The notes: a model not told the origin generated them from the sequence alone. A stretch of 64,000 bases of DNA from Spirometra erinaceieuropaei (GCA_902702965.1 CACRXP010000623.1:128787-192786); one strand, 5' to 3'; shown: positions 1 through 12,175, numbered from the stretch's first letter. Translations and numbers: made by a program.

Positions 1-189
1 CACAATTTGCTGCACTCGAGTAACCTCTGATGATGAACTCTAGTTCGAGTTCGAAAGCTCAGGCAAATAAACTTACTGTCCCAGTGATCGTGCCTTCGCC
101 TTCTTTTAAACAAGAACCTGGGATGCGCATATTCTCTTCCATAGAGGGATATATTATTTTTCTTATTAGGAAAGCATAAACTCTGTAGA

Positions 190-1100
190 CTTGAATCGCT
201 AAGTGGAAACGTAAGGGCCGATCTGGCCGAAAATTATTCTGCAAATGGAAAACTTCAAAAACGAACTATATTTTTTCAGCATTCAGAATAATTCAAGGAT
301 ATTTCAATTTCTTCAGGAGGCCGGCATTCAAATGAACTTATTTTCGGCCGCCTGCAATAACTGCACCTTACACAAGATGATTACTAAAGTAGCATGAATT
401 TTTCTCACAGGTTTTTGATGCCCACATGAATTCAAATATATCTCATAGAAAACATACATATAAAAATTTATTGCCTTACTCATGTGGAAGGAAAATACGT
501 CTTATGCTAATTTTATACTTGAAGGAAGGGTGTAATACGGCTTCAAAAAGCTTTTTCAACCCCCAATTAATTTTGAATCCAACCTAACGTTACGCTTGCA
601 TTTTGGATATCCAAATTACCAACTTCATATTTTCCATGCACGGAAAATCATACATTTTCGCTTGGTGTAGGAAAAAGACCGCATACGGGTTCATAAATTC
701 TAGTAGCAAATTTGATTTTAAACCTTAGGAGCAACATAAGTAAATGCAGAAACACGAAGTTTAATGAATGACATTTCACGTCCATAAAGAGCTCATAAAT
801 AGGCACCTTTTGAAAACCAAGTTATGCCCTTCCTTCAATCATAAAATGTAACGAAGACGTAATTTTCTAACCAATCGGTTATATATATATATTTATGTAT
901 GGATATTTATGAATGTATTTATGCATGTTTTCTATGAAATATGCCGTCATCCTGAAGTAACTGAAATATTTTGAGATTATGCTGCACAGTGATTAATGGT
1001 AAAACCCTAGTTAAACAACCCTAGTTACAACCCTAGTCATTGGAAAACGCATTTCAGGATTTCGATCAACGTGTCAGGAGATAGCACATCTAATGCAGTA
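190..1100. repeat. Fold-back element, copy F1 (decayed)
   Basis: Non-coding repeat with inverted arms. The left arm (about 230-700) shares long segments with the left arm of the copy at 43.2 kb, for example the stretch around 395-425 reading AATTTTTCTCAC then TTTTTGATGCCCAC. The right arm (about 790-1095) ends with a CGCATTTCAGGATTTCG segment that is the inverted family terminus. I see no transposase. The boundaries are soft because both ends are diverged. Confidence 0.5.
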
Positions 1101-3249
1101 ATGTAGCCAAGGTGATCATAATCAAACTTCAAGACGTAATTGTCCGACAGGTATGCTTTGTCTTTGAAAACTATAGTAGCTTGTAAGACACCCCGAGAAT
1201 GCATTTGCGTACTGTTCGATGCCAAAGCCCCGAAGGCAGTTGGTCTTAGTTACGAAAACATAAGGGCCTTCAACGCCTTTGTGCAGATTATCGTATCTGT
1301 GGGCATGTGGTGTAATTGGTTCTACGCTAATGTCAACCGTAAGAAATCTTTCATGTTCGCAGTTGAGCGCTGTTAATTGTGTTGTGAGATTGCACTACAT
1401 ATCATTCTTGGGTTAAACTGTTTGGCACGACAGTGTGTCGCCTTGTGACCGACCCAAGAACATTTGTGACGCATTTTATAGTACCTTATGGAAAAGCTGA
1501 CCGCAAGCTGTATTTGGTTCTTGCGGGGAACAACGTCTTAGTCTCGTCTTACGCGCAGTTGTATCACTCGCATGCACAGGTTAAGTGTTTGGGTCACCGA
1601 TCAGCCTGCTGCGATTTGGGATATTCCTGATCTGGTTGGACTCCTTTGATAGCCCTAGTCATCTCAACTGTCTAATCTAAGTAGGCGAACAAACACGTGC
1701 GTGCCTCATCATCCTCCGGCATTGTTAAAAGGGAAAAGAGGAACTGCTCACCCCTGGCTAGTTCGAGGTCGGCTTGATGGTACGCATTATTCATTTGGTT
1801 AATTATGTCAGAATTGCCTACCCGAGGCTGTAAATGTATGTCGAAGCATTCATTTCACTATTTGTAAGTGCGTATAAGAAAACTTATAAAAAACCATAAA
1901 TCCTTAACTGTATCCTCGAATGAAATATCTGCGTGTTGGTCGTGTTCGCGCTGGCTGATATTCAAGAACGAAATTTCCATTGTTTTCTCCTTAATTTATG
2001 CATTATCTTCTTCAAATAATAGTTCGTAGTTTTGCAGCAGGCTTACGAATTGGTATCAGCAATGAGATCGTTTGTGGAATCTGGTATCCGGTCGTCGTGC
2101 CCTTTCCAGTTGTTCCTGTCAGGCGATGCGAAACTTTTTTGCATTTCTTTAAGCACGGCTGCGATCCAGGTGCGTAGAGTACCAAGGGGACATTGCACTT
2201 TTTCTGTTGTAGGCATAGGTTCAGACATCCGTGTCTAAGATCATTATGGCTCGATGGGTGGAGAAGAAGGAAAACCTTGTCCAGGGAACGGCCATTTTAT
2301 TCACACAGCCGGCAAACCAACACGTCTTCAATTCCTCAAAGGATGTCTTATTTATTTGGGGCGCTGACCGTTTTGAAACATTAGGGTCTGTGGTACGCTT
2401 ATCAATGAAGGACTTCTAGAACATTCCCGTCTATGGCGTATCGGTCACGGACTGACCATTGCGAGCAGGATATTACTCTTGCGGAAAAATCTGGATTGCT
2501 TGACCGGCCATTGATCGGACTGCATGCGTGAGCAAAGGTACCCCATGTGCTCAACGCTGATTGGCTGCCTAATTTCACGCCTGTACCTAGCTGTCGGCTT
2601 GGTGTTCTGTTCCGTGCAGGGTCATGTGTTCTGTTCGCCTATGGCCTAGACTCCACACCCCTTTCGCTTTCCATAACACGGAGAATACAGACCCACTCCA
2701 CGTCAGCGCATTCATCAAAACAATAAATTTAACGCGCTCCGAAACTATCGCGACGCGCTAAGCGTTGTACCTTGGGAGGTTGTTAACTGACGGAATAGGG
2801 GGACCCTCGCCTGGGTTGGGAGTCAAACTTTAACGATTCCTTCACACTGGGGTCTTTAACCCACTCGCACATGCACTATATCTGAACCAAACGTATTTTA
2901 GCTTTATATATGAAGACGGGGAGCAGGTCGTATGTGACGACAGAAGGGGGATTGTTTAGTTCTGTCGGTGACTGTAGTCGTGGCCACCTCCAGTTGTTCT
3001 GACATCGTCTTGTTGTCATAACAAGCTGGGTGAAGGAAGAGAGAGTCCTCAGATGCTGCGCATGTATACCTCCCTACAATTCACGCATGAGGCATGCGCG
3101 CTGCGCCCACGCAGGTGTCGCAAATAATTCAGAAACCGTCATCGAGGCATGAGGCGTTAGACTTGATGAAACTCGATGACTACAGAACGCGAGATCGAGT
3201 ATGGGTATGGACAAGGTCGTCTGACGACGGCTGGTAGGTCAGAAGTGTC
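1101..3249. other. Unclassified stretch, somewhat GC-richer than average
   Basis: No gene could be recognised. Short open frames (1140-1376 plus, 1037-1225 minus, 2043-2228 minus) have no motif I can name. A purine tract followed by TTGTTTAG near 2942-2957 resembles the polypurine-tract/LTR junction of an LTR retrotransposon, and an AATAAA lies near 2721. No second LTR is visible, so this is only a hint of an old LTR element. A 16-base word at 1428-1443 (CTGTTTGGCACGACAG) recurs exactly near 33430. Confidence 0.3.
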
Positions 3250-3980
3250 CGTTACAGTCTCCACACTGCCTTCGACAGCAATCTCCCTTTGTATCTACTA
3301 CTAGTTTCTGAACGAATATCTGTGGGGATCTTGATCAAGCCCAAAGCACTTAATCCGTAAACGTAATCCGTAAAGACACTTTCAACATCGATTCGAGTTC
3401 CAGGAACTATTTTATATAAAGTAAAAGCGATCGCCGAAACAAGAGCTTTATTCACCTGAAGTTTCGGATCCTCGCTCTAGCCCATCATCAGAGACAGTGA
3501 TTCGTGCGCAGGAAGTTGCAGTATTTATAGGATGCGGTCGCTGTGTTACTGCATACCTGTGGTAAATAACCGCTCTTCCCTTCATCGAGGATTGTTGCCC
3601 ACTGGTGCACTAATTGCTTGATAGTCGGCATGCAAGCTGCTAATTGCTGGCGTAATGATTCCTGAGCCGTCTGGCTCCGTACGGAAGGCATATAATTCGT
3701 GTGCTCGATCAAGACTGTCACGCGAGGTCTCGCGGATAGCGCCAGAGAATTGACCAAGAGAAGGCTAGATGCTGCGAATTTATGGGCGAGAATGGCACGA
3801 ACCTGGTTCTGCAGAGGGTGGCTGAACGACCCCGCAAACAGATAGCAACACGCGACGCAGCACAAATTCCAAAAAACTGTCTGATTCAACGTCATCCAGA
3901 AACAACATATTGGTAAACAATCTGCCTTCAAAGGAACTGACGAAGGATCACATGTAGGTGGTATGGCTCGAAGCCGCATT
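3250..3980 (-). pseudogene. Penelope-like element, 3' end fragment (inverted partner of the next copy)
   Basis: Read on the minus strand, this segment carries the C-terminal coding tail of a PLE (open frame 3979-3488), then a hammerhead-like core at 3491-3453, then the post-ribozyme tail down to about 3250. Its part 3457-3675 is a near-perfect inverted copy of 5780-6000 downstream. The encoded tail shares the words ASYKYCNFL and IKQL with the plus-strand copy. PLEs are known to be flanked by partial inverted or direct terminal copies, and that is the simplest reading here; two independent insertions head to head is the alternative. No RT or endonuclease core remains in this fragment. Confidence 0.7.
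3453..3496 (-). ncRNA. Hammerhead-ribozyme-like core in PLE end
   Basis: The minus strand reads CTGATGA (3491-3485), a weak helix II, then GAAAC and the short loop, followed by GTG. The usual cleavage triplet ends in A, C or U, so this copy is probably inactive. A partner strand for helix I is not evident. Confidence 0.5.
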
Positions 3981-4059
3981 AAACACAGATGATGCCGAAC
4001 CTGTCAACATGATTGCAGCAGTGAAATCGGTCATCAATCAGACGGAAATATAGGAGACG

Positions 4060-5955
4060 TGGAACCTTATCGGACACCAGATATCGTCCCTCTTTATGAC
4101 CCATAATCCAGGCGAAATGCTCCCAAAGGTCGAACACGATGTGCTAAGATAACACAAGGCCGACAAGGACATCGTCATCGTGCCCACCGACAAATGGCGT
4201 TCAACTGCCAAACTGGGCAGGATAGACTACATTCAGAAGGGCAATAAACTTGCTAGAGGATTGCCAGTTTTAGCTCGCATGTGAAACCGACACCGTAAAA
4301 ACACTGAAGCAAAATAAAGACGACGCTGTTGACCATGGACTATTCAGATGCAATAACACCGACCGACCGACGCATGGCGAGAGCCCAAGAAACGTCCTTG
4401 GACCTGTTCTAAGATCTCTCCAATGTGCTGAAGGAAGGCGTCCGTCACCGCTCTGGTATCACTCAAAGGCACTCCAACGTTCGGACTGGCAAAATAGCTG
4501 TTTTGGCGTCTCGATTTTCTGACCGCAAACGCGGACACTAAAGTCAGTTCGCCAAAACAATTAATGGAGAAGCTTAAAGGAGTAAGTCTCTTGCCACAGT
4601 CTCTTTCTCATGGTATCTCTAGATGTCATGTCCTCTTTAATTCAGTCCCTCAGGATCGGGCAGTCGATACCGCCGATGAAACAAAGAATCGTCTCGAACC
4701 TGCCAAGGCCTTAGTTCCTGAAACCCGACTTCAGGGCGAACATCACGTTTGACGGAAAAATCTGCTATCAGATAAATGTAACATCAATGTTTTCGCGAAT
4801 TCAGGACTCATGACTGAGGCGGCCCTAAAACAGTTAGAGTCGCTGGTTTTCAAACACCGCAGACCGAAAGTCTTTGCTCGGTATATGGCCGATACCTTCG
4901 TCGTCATCGAACGGGATCCGGTGCTAACGCTCAAAGAACGTCTCAACAGCGTCTTCCCGGACATACAATTTGCGATGAAGGAGAAAGAAAATAACCAGCT
5001 AGCACTCCTTGATGTCCTCGTCTGTCGCAAAGATTGTAGTAGCCTTAAGGCCAAAGTGTTCAGAAAAGCGACGAACACGACGCACATACAGAACTCGAAC
5101 CGCAACGCCATATCGGCGTGTCGAGATGCACTGCAGGCAACCGAAGGACAAGGTTGCCGAATTCCAATATCTTCGACAGAGTTTTCAGAAAGAATGGTTA
5201 ATCGCGCAGCTTTGCAAACCGGTGCATGCACAAACGAGACAAACAACAGAGTCGTACCGACCACAAACTCCGGCGAGCGATCACGTACATCAAGAATGTC
5301 TCCGAGGGCATAAGTCACCTTTTCAACCTACTTGCACAAACACACATCGGAGGCAACCATTATGCGTCACGTGATGAGACCAAAAGACCCACATCTGGAA
5401 TCTTTTAACTGATCTGATGCAGTTGCTGGCAAAATAAATCCATTGGAGAAACTGGAAGACTGCTCCAAATGCGAATTGTCGAACACGCGGCAGTGGTACG
5501 GAGAAATGACGCCAACTCTCAGGTCGCGGACCTTTCGACGAGACCCGGCCACACATTCAACTTCGATTAGGCCGGAATTCTCGCGAGAGAGGATAATCGC
5601 GTGAGCTGAGAGTTGCCTGAGTCATGGTTTACGGGACCTCAGCCTATCAACAAGTGCAAAGACATTCCCACTTCATATTCCGTGCTGAGGCATAGGCTGG
5701 CCAAAGTAATTGACCACTCGGGGAGTGCGCAGGCTGGTGAGCCAGATGACCGAGCAATCATTCCGCCAACGTCCAACACGCGTGAAGAAGTTTCGGCAGT
5801 TAACAACTGGCATGCCGGCCATCAAGCAATTAGCGCACCAGCGGGCAAAAATCCTCAATGAAGGGAAGAGCAGTAAATTATCACAGGTATGCAATAACCC
5901 ACCGACTGCATCCTATAAATACTGCAACTTCCTGTGCACGAACCACCCGTATTAG
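4060..5955 (+). pseudogene. Penelope-like retroelement, near full length but broken
   Basis: PLEs copy themselves by target-primed reverse transcription using an RT related to telomerase and a GIY-YIG endonuclease. The parts appear in order, in shifting frames. An N-terminal PLE segment with ADKDIVIVPTDK (about 4155-4195) comes first. RT motif A as a decayed VSLDVMSS follows (about 4608-4632), then motif B and LTEAALKQLE-like residues at 4810. The catalytic box RYMADTFVV lies at about 4880, where YVDD is expected, so the first catalytic Asp is replaced. The RT thumb follows. The connector YIKNVSEG is near 5290 and the GIY-YIG half GETGRLLQMRI near 5450-5480. The C-terminal tail ends at 5955. 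Several frameshifts and stops make it non-functional. Terminal sequence and orientation agree with the inverted copy at 3250-3980. Confidence 0.85.
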
Positions 5956-5959
5956 TCAT

Positions 5960-6005
5960 TGTCTCTGATGATGGGCTAGAGCGAGGATCCGAAACTTTAG
6001 GCGTA
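5960..6005 (+). ncRNA. Hammerhead-ribozyme-like core in PLE 3' terminus
   Basis: CTGATGA at 5965-5971 and GAAAC at 5991-5995 are spaced as in a hammerhead core, just after the PLE coding tail. Helix II is degraded, and the cleavage position reads GGCG instead of GTC, so this copy is likely dead. A TATAAA lies about 50 bases upstream (5913-5918) within the shared terminal repeat. Confidence 0.5.
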
Positions 6006-6879
6006 TAAAGATCCTGTTCCGGCGACCGCTTCACTTCTTATATCGGGTCTGTCAGATAAGCGGACATTAAAAGTTCTCCAAACCTGTTTCCATCTTTTCG
6101 TTCGGGTTTGCTTCTGTAATTAAAAGAACAATTAAAATTCGGAGTGCGTTAGATAACACCCGATTTTGATGTGCGTCACGTGTGTTAGGATGCGATGAAT
6201 AACATCTGAGAAGTCAGCTTAAAAAGTGCACATTTTCGGCAGCTCATCATTTGGTCCATACAATTACATAGAGAATTACACTGAGAAGTTGACAGGGTTT
6301 ATAAGTGCCTCATGGATTACCGACACACTATGTCCCCACGCCGCCCGCAATACCAGGTCAGCGAGTTGTGAGCATTGCGATTGCAGGAGGGATGATGTAG
6401 GTTATGGACGATACTTGTAGGCGCAGCACGCGGAGTGCACATCACTGCCATCAGGGGATTGGGTCCCTTTGTGAGTACCATGTGGTTTCGGCGTTATCCA
6501 TGGAAGATAAAGTGCCTGCACCAACGTCTTCTGACAGCACAACGCTGAAGTCGCTAGCCAAAAACACACTTGTGTAGACCTTTAGAAAAGGTTGCCAGTA
6601 TCGGATATACACTCCCCTACGACGAGGTGGCTACAGAGGTGGCCTCTCTACCTGTTCTTCTTTTTCATCCTCTATGGAGAATGCTAAATACTGAAAGGCA
6701 TGTGGATGTCGAAACTTCTCGCACATACAATTCTGCATATTGTATAGACGTACTGAACACTTTATCTACGCCGCATATTGTGTATTTATAGTTGTCCAGT
6801 TGGCGTGTGCCCCTGAATTGTTGCTGTTAGATAAAGGCAAAATAAGCATGAAACAGTACTATATCAATCTACCCGCATT
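6006..6879. other. Spacer; PLE tail then GC-richer unclassified repeat-like DNA
   Basis: The first ~80 bases continue the PLE terminal tail shared with 3250-3450. The stretch 6320-6590 is GC-richer than its surroundings and has the look of an old repeat, but I see no protein motif, tRNA box or second copy in the window. Confidence 0.3.
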
Positions 6880-7870
6880 CTCTGCGGAAAGTGACCGATC
6901 ACATAAAATGTTGACCGAAATTCTGAAATGCGTGTCCGATTATGAAGGATAACTTAGGTGGGGTTGTTATGTTGCTCGTCAAGCGACATTATCCCATAGT
7001 ACTTTGGATTTGCAAGGATGTCGGCTTCTAAATGCACTTCTTTTCGACCTACTGCAGAAACCATACTCGGTAAAAACGACTGCTGAAGTAGCACTCATTT
7101 TTCAAATTGATGTTTGATGGTTCTATAAATTCAACTACACTTTATGAAAAACATGCACATAATATGCTTTTTTACTCTCTTCTTAGAAAACCACTATTGT
7201 CTTTACATTTCATATCCGAAGAAAATATATAATTAGGTTTTAGAAAGTTTCCAATTATGAGATGTTTTAGGACCGTGCGATGGCCATACATACAACATCG
7301 TTCATGTCCGTTTACCAGTGCCCCTTATGAATTGTACAAAATAGTCCGCATCCATTTCAAAATTTTATGACATTTATCTGGTGTCTTTTTAAAGGCATAA
7401 AGGAATATGCTATCTTCCTTAGGCAGAAAGCATGCAATTTGTGGACTGAAATCGCTAAACATCAATGCAACGACCCATAAGGCACGAAATTATCCAGTAA
7501 TTGGGATTCCTTCCAAGACCTGAATATACACTTTCTTCGGACAAAACACATTGAGACAATTTGCGTTTTTTAAGAAAAAAAATGAAAGAAAGCATATTTT
7601 ATGTATGCTCTCTATAAAATGTAGTTGAATTTATCGGACCACCGAAAATCAATATGAAAAAATGTGTGCTACTTCAGCAGCTGATTTTAACGAGTTCGGT
7701 TTCTGCAGGAAGTCGAAAAGCAGTGTATTTAAAAGCCGACCTCATAACAAGTACGAAATACGTTAGGGTAATGCTGTATGCTTATCAATATTACTAATCC
7801 ACCTAAGTAATCCTTCCTAATCGAACTTGCATTTCAGAATTTCGGACACCATCTTATGAGCTCGGTCACG
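6880..7870. repeat. Fold-back element, copy F2 (best two-armed copy)
   Basis: Left arm about 6885-7280, right arm about 7480-7870, the right one being the reverse complement of the left over most of its length. Shared words include GAAATTCTGAAATGC, CTTAGGTGG, GTCGGCTT, GCTGAAGTAGCAC and AAATTCAACTACA. The spacer of about 200 bases is not shared. The right end reads CACTG followed by TATATA, giving a CAGTG terminus next to TA, as in Tc1/mariner-type inverted repeats. The arms hold no transposase; this is a non-autonomous fold-back or MITE-like element. Confidence 0.8.
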
Positions 7871-7916
7871 CACTGTATATATCTATACATAAATAGCGGA
7901 GGTACATGGATATATC

Positions 7917-8113
7917 CTCTGACGCTGATAACGAGAAAGTTTCCAAAACGTCAATTCAAATGCAATATGGTGCATGAATTTGGCGTCTTTCTTTGGTTTT
8001 CTTCGGGAGATGATGAACGCGATACAATGTGTGCACCTCGAGTCTTTACGCATATCAATATATTTTTATGCACATATAATGGTAATCGAGCTCCTGTCGT
8101 TTGTTGTCGCTAG
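7917..8113 (+). repeat. PLE terminal repeat with decayed hammerhead
   Basis: The stretch 7917-7955 aligns with the hammerhead-like core at 28.4 kb (GAGAAAG, TTTCC, AAAACGTCA), and 7955-8060 aligns with the tail after it (TTCTTCGGGAGA, GATGAACGCGATA). The catalytic CTGATGA box is lost. The same tail occurs on the minus strand near 9.3, 24.2 and 28.3 kb. The overlapping short open frame reflects the repeat, not a gene. Confidence 0.6.
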
Positions 8114-8289
8114 TTGAAAGCCAACTTAAATGCACTTTGTGCAGAAAGGGCAGCAAAACGTGATCGCTGTGCAAAAAAAGAGTGTTAAATTTGTTCTGCT
8201 GTAAGCATAAGTCAAGACATCGGCGTCGTTCACCGGTTAGATGAAAGATACGAGAGGCGAGAAAGACTGGCAAGAAATTTCATCTATTG

Positions 8290-8425
8290 GGTTACAAGAA
8301 GAAGCCTTTAGGAAAGTTATTTCGCATTACAAGTGCAACCACCCCGTCGCTTACAAACGGAGTAATGTTAACATTTTACTCGGTCGAGAGAAAGTCACTC
8401 TTCTGACGACGGTCTTTACCAAGTT
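8290..8425 (+). pseudogene. Penelope-like element, RT thumb fragment
   Basis: The plus-strand frame encodes CNHPVAYKRSNVNILL, which matches the PLE thumb segment SNHPVAHKRSCVKTLF seen in the 15 kb copy. Just before it, FRK-V replaces the usual YRKATNTTQ, suggesting a small deletion. It lies downstream of the PLE terminal repeat at 7.9 kb in the same orientation, so both probably come from one heavily deleted insertion. Confidence 0.65.
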
Positions 8426-9225
8426 GAACCTAACTGTCTGTTTTAGCCTGTATTCCTGAAATAGATACTCCAGAGATTTTGTGTATCGATGCATAAGACT
8501 GCTTGCGTTAAAAGATCAAGGAACTACGTTGTTCAGCTCAGGCGGCCAACCGAAAACGAGTGAGTTCTTCCGTACATTAAGAAAGATTCCGACCTTTTTG
8601 GAAGACACCCGGGGTGGCGCAAAATCCAAATGGTACACAAACTGACGACCAGGCGACGAAGACAACTTCTGCCCCCTATGGATAGGGCTAGCTATTTCCA
8701 TAAAAGATAAGTCGTCTCCGAAAGTCCCTGTGGCATTTACAGTGCAGTATACTGTGATTAAACAAGAAACTAGGCTTCTGAACGCCTACGCGAACACCAG
8801 CTGGCAGTAAAAAGGCGAGAATACTTGTGTCAAGTTGTCTTGCATACACTAGAAACTGCGCGAAAATTCGCCTAAGTCAAATCTGGCATTATTGCTTCCT
8901 GTCAAATTAAGAAGGGCTGGGAAGTTTGAAGGACATGCACTCCAATATTTTGTGTATTAACCGACACGTCGAATTGGACGCCGTGTACAGCGACATAAGG
9001 GATTAATTGAAAAGCCGACGGCCCATCTTAACGATATATTAATTCGAATCAAGAGCTTTCTCGAAGGAATGACTAAGCAATGGCAACATTTTCAGGCGTA
9101 TTTATAATGTTAACTGTTTTGCATATTTACTGCCCGTGCGACGACGACATAATAAAGTTCAGTTATTTCCCTCGGATAACGCTTCTTAAGATGCCTATTT
9201 TCGAATTCAGGTCTGATATTCAGGA
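8426..9225. other. Spacer without recognised features
   Basis: Only short chance frames are present. No motif, RNA gene or repeat match to the rest of the window was found. Confidence 0.4.
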
Positions 9226-9345
9226 ATCTTATTATATATACATCAACATGAGTGAAGATTCGAAGTGCAGATAGATTATCCCGTTCATCATCCCCAATAG
9301 AAGACGAAGAAGAAAAAGAGGCGAATGGTGCCCCAAATTTGGTTC
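9226..9345 (-). repeat. PLE terminal tail copy
   Basis: The minus strand shows TCTTCTTCGTCTTC, then GGGGATGATGAACGGGATA, matching the tail after the ribozyme core at 7.9 and 28.4 kb. The peptide it happens to encode keeps a Ser run followed by GDDERD. The ribozyme core itself is not recognisable upstream (9350-9420). Confidence 0.5.
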
Positions 9346-11200
9346 TCGACTGGCGGATTTGGACTGTTTCCCGCCGGCTAGGCATTACGCACACGACTCA
9401 GACGGAGACAGTAGGGCTGCCGTCGTCATCGCGTCGAAGGAGAATGGGTGGTCGGCTGGACATCACATATGCGTTGCAGGGGTGTTGCAATATTTCATCG
9501 GTTTAGAATTTGGCTATGGAGACACTACGAGCAAACGGATGTCTGGTCGATCGGCGCACTGCAAATTGTTCGAAATCATTAGAAGGGGGTGCAGACACTA
9601 CGACGTTTGTAAAACTTTGACTGATAGCTGTTAAATTATCGTATCTAATCTGGGTTTGTGGTTTTTCGATACTGTAGTTTGCAGTTAGTGACTTGCATAC
9701 CGACGCACAAGGACGTTAAGGAAGATACTCCGATTGTTCGTTTAGATTCCTATCATGAAGTAGATATTCGGGTCAAAAAATTCATTATTTGCCTAAAACG
9801 TGCTTACTAAGGGTTTTTCTCACTTCTACGCAATTTACGTCGGCACATCAATCGCAAAATTGTGTTTGACAGTTTTTGAACACCAGGTGTTCTATTCGTA
9901 GAAGGACCAACTTATCAATAAGCGTTACATAGGGAACACATGAGACTGTTTTTTGGTTGTTCACGCGTTTCCTCGTAAAAAGAAATACAAACCTTAAGTA
10001 ATTTGTCCTCGAATTTTAAGGAGATTTTTGGACTTCATGAACTCATACCTCCCCTCTTTACTTCTAGCTAGAAGTGGACTTACACCGTCCACTGCTAGTT
10101 GCTTTATGATGGACATACAGACTAAGGGACCGCAAAGACTTCCACGGAGTCATCTTACTTTACATTTATAGCCTTCACGCACCCAAATCTCTGGTGCAAA
10201 CGACGGAGGCGACGGCCAAATTTACTTCATATACCTTTTCTGACCCTTAAATGTAACCACTCAGTCGTGCAGCATAGGCAGTGGACGCACGTAAGATGGA
10301 AAAGTAAATAACAGTGCGAATTTATAAGAGCTGATTCCTGCATTGAAGAAACCTCTGAGCGGCCTCTGGATTGTGACAGTCCGTCAAAGTAAGCATAGTT
10401 AATTGGCCCCATGCAGCAGTATGGTGCAATTTGATGCAACATAAGGACGCGCTGTCCTCATCCAAAATCTCATCAGTTGTCTAGCAAATATGGTGCAACA
10501 ACAGGAACGACAATTACGCTGGGAAGGCGGACGAAAATTGCAGGTCATCCCACACGAGCGTAACTTGGCAAATCGTAAACAAGAGCCGAGCTCCCAGTCT
10601 GCAATTCATACTGGGAGAACTTATCATGCGTTTGGGCTTTAAGAAGCAATTATCTTAGAGCGAGGCAAGTGAACAACACTTGAGGCATGGTGTATAGATG
10701 CCGACTCTCTAAATAGACACCATTATCTTCTCGCGGCTTCTAGCGGCCTGAATCACTGCATCAAATCAAAACCTGGGCAGATGTCTGCAATGGATCTGTG
10801 AAAAGCGATCAGACACTGCGCGATGACGAAGTCGCCCCGGCGGACAACGAAGAATACACCAGGCTTAACGACCATCGCCGAAGCTCACCAGATTCCATCA
10901 CGATGATGAAAAATAATGCAAGCAGTTCCCGTGGTCGCCGAGCCTGCGTCAAAAAGCAACGACAGAAGAACGTCGACAAATTCAAGGTCGACTAGTTTGA
11001 CAAAGCTTTTGAATTTATGTTTGTCATTGTGTAGTTATCGCTCTGTCACTGCTATTCTGACAAGCTCTTTTGCTTTTTAAAAACTATCCACTTAAGGTAC
11101 TGATTACTTAATGCCATGTTATAGACAATTTGTTTTTGTTCATGCGGTACTGTCAGCAAATACTTATAAGCAAGCCGTCGTATTTCGTCATCTATAGTGA
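9346..11200. other. Spacer; one hydrophilic open stretch
   Basis: Mostly featureless. From 10744 to 10995 (plus) an open stretch of 83 codons plus stop follows a possible splice acceptor (CTTCTAG ending at 10743). It is GC-richer than the flanks and encodes a charged, Arg/Lys/Ser-rich peptide. It has no ATG near its start and no identifiable domain, and no AATAAA follows soon. It could be a terminal exon or chance. Confidence 0.25.
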
Positions 11201-11204
11201 CTGA

Positions 11205-12175
11205 CCGATCTCGTGAAATCTTGATCAAAATTCTGCAACGCGTTTTCGATGAGGAAAGGCTACTTAGGTAGTGTTGTAATGCTGACTGTCCTGTGGCACA
11301 ATCCTATAATATTTTGGACCCGGCATGATGTCGGCTTTAAAATGCACCTTTGTTTAATCTCCTGTAGAAACTGTATTCAATCAAAAATAAATACTTACTA
11401 AGCATGCATTTCACCCTGGTTTTCGACGGTCTTATATCTCAAACGTATTTTATAACAAACTGGACAAAAATATTCTTTATTTCACTCGTTAGATAGAAGT
11501 CCAAATTGGCTAACTATGTTATACTCGAAAAGAAGTATAATTATGCTTTAAAAGGGTTTTCTGATTCCCGAATAATTTGTAGCCTGAACTGCCGTTGCAT
11601 TAGCGCATATTGGTGTCAGTCCACAAGGTGCATGAGCTCCGCGTAAAGAAAATCACATATTCTTCTATGTCCTTAAAACAAAATTATTTAGATTGCATAA
11701 AATTTTGCAAAGGATGAGGATCCTGTTGTACATTTAATAAGGAACGGCAGCAAACGGGCAGATACAACGCCGTATGAGTAGATATTGCACGGTCTTATGA
11801 CATCTCATGACTATAACTTCTAAAAACCCTCATTATACGCCTTCTTCGAGTATAGTATATTAATTCGACGTGATTTACTATCAAACGAATAAAATGAAAA
11901 TGTTTTTGTTCAGGTTTTTTAAAAATACATTTGAAATTATAAAATCATCCCAAGCCGGGATGAAAATGCTGGCTAAATATATGGTCATTTTCGACCAACT
12001 ACGGTTTCTACAGGAGACCAAAAAGAGGCGCATTATAAATGCGACATCGCGCCGGATCCAATCTATTATAGGATTATGACGCAGCATAATCCGCATTATA
12101 ACGTTTCGTAAGTAATCCTTCCTAATCGAAAGCGCATTTCAGAATTTCGGTTAAATTTCATGAGGTCGTTCTTTG
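11205..12175. repeat. Fold-back element, copy F3
   Basis: Left arm about 11205-11620 and right arm about 11740-12175 are inverted copies. Shared words are AATCCTATAAT, GATGTCG, TCTCCTGTAGAAAC, TGAAATTT/AAATTTCA and ACTCGAA-AAG. The right end reads TTTGACTG, consistent with the CAGT-like family terminus. Arm sequence also matches F2 and F7. It is non-coding; the open frames overlapping its right end are by-products. Confidence 0.75.

Noticed and set aside
882..905. CRISPR-like or satellite array
   Set aside because: Only a short AT microsatellite; no spaced repeats anywhere in the window.
2940..3130. LTR of a retrotransposon after a purine tract
   Set aside because: Only one purine tract and a TGT start; no second LTR, primer site or gag-pol motif found.
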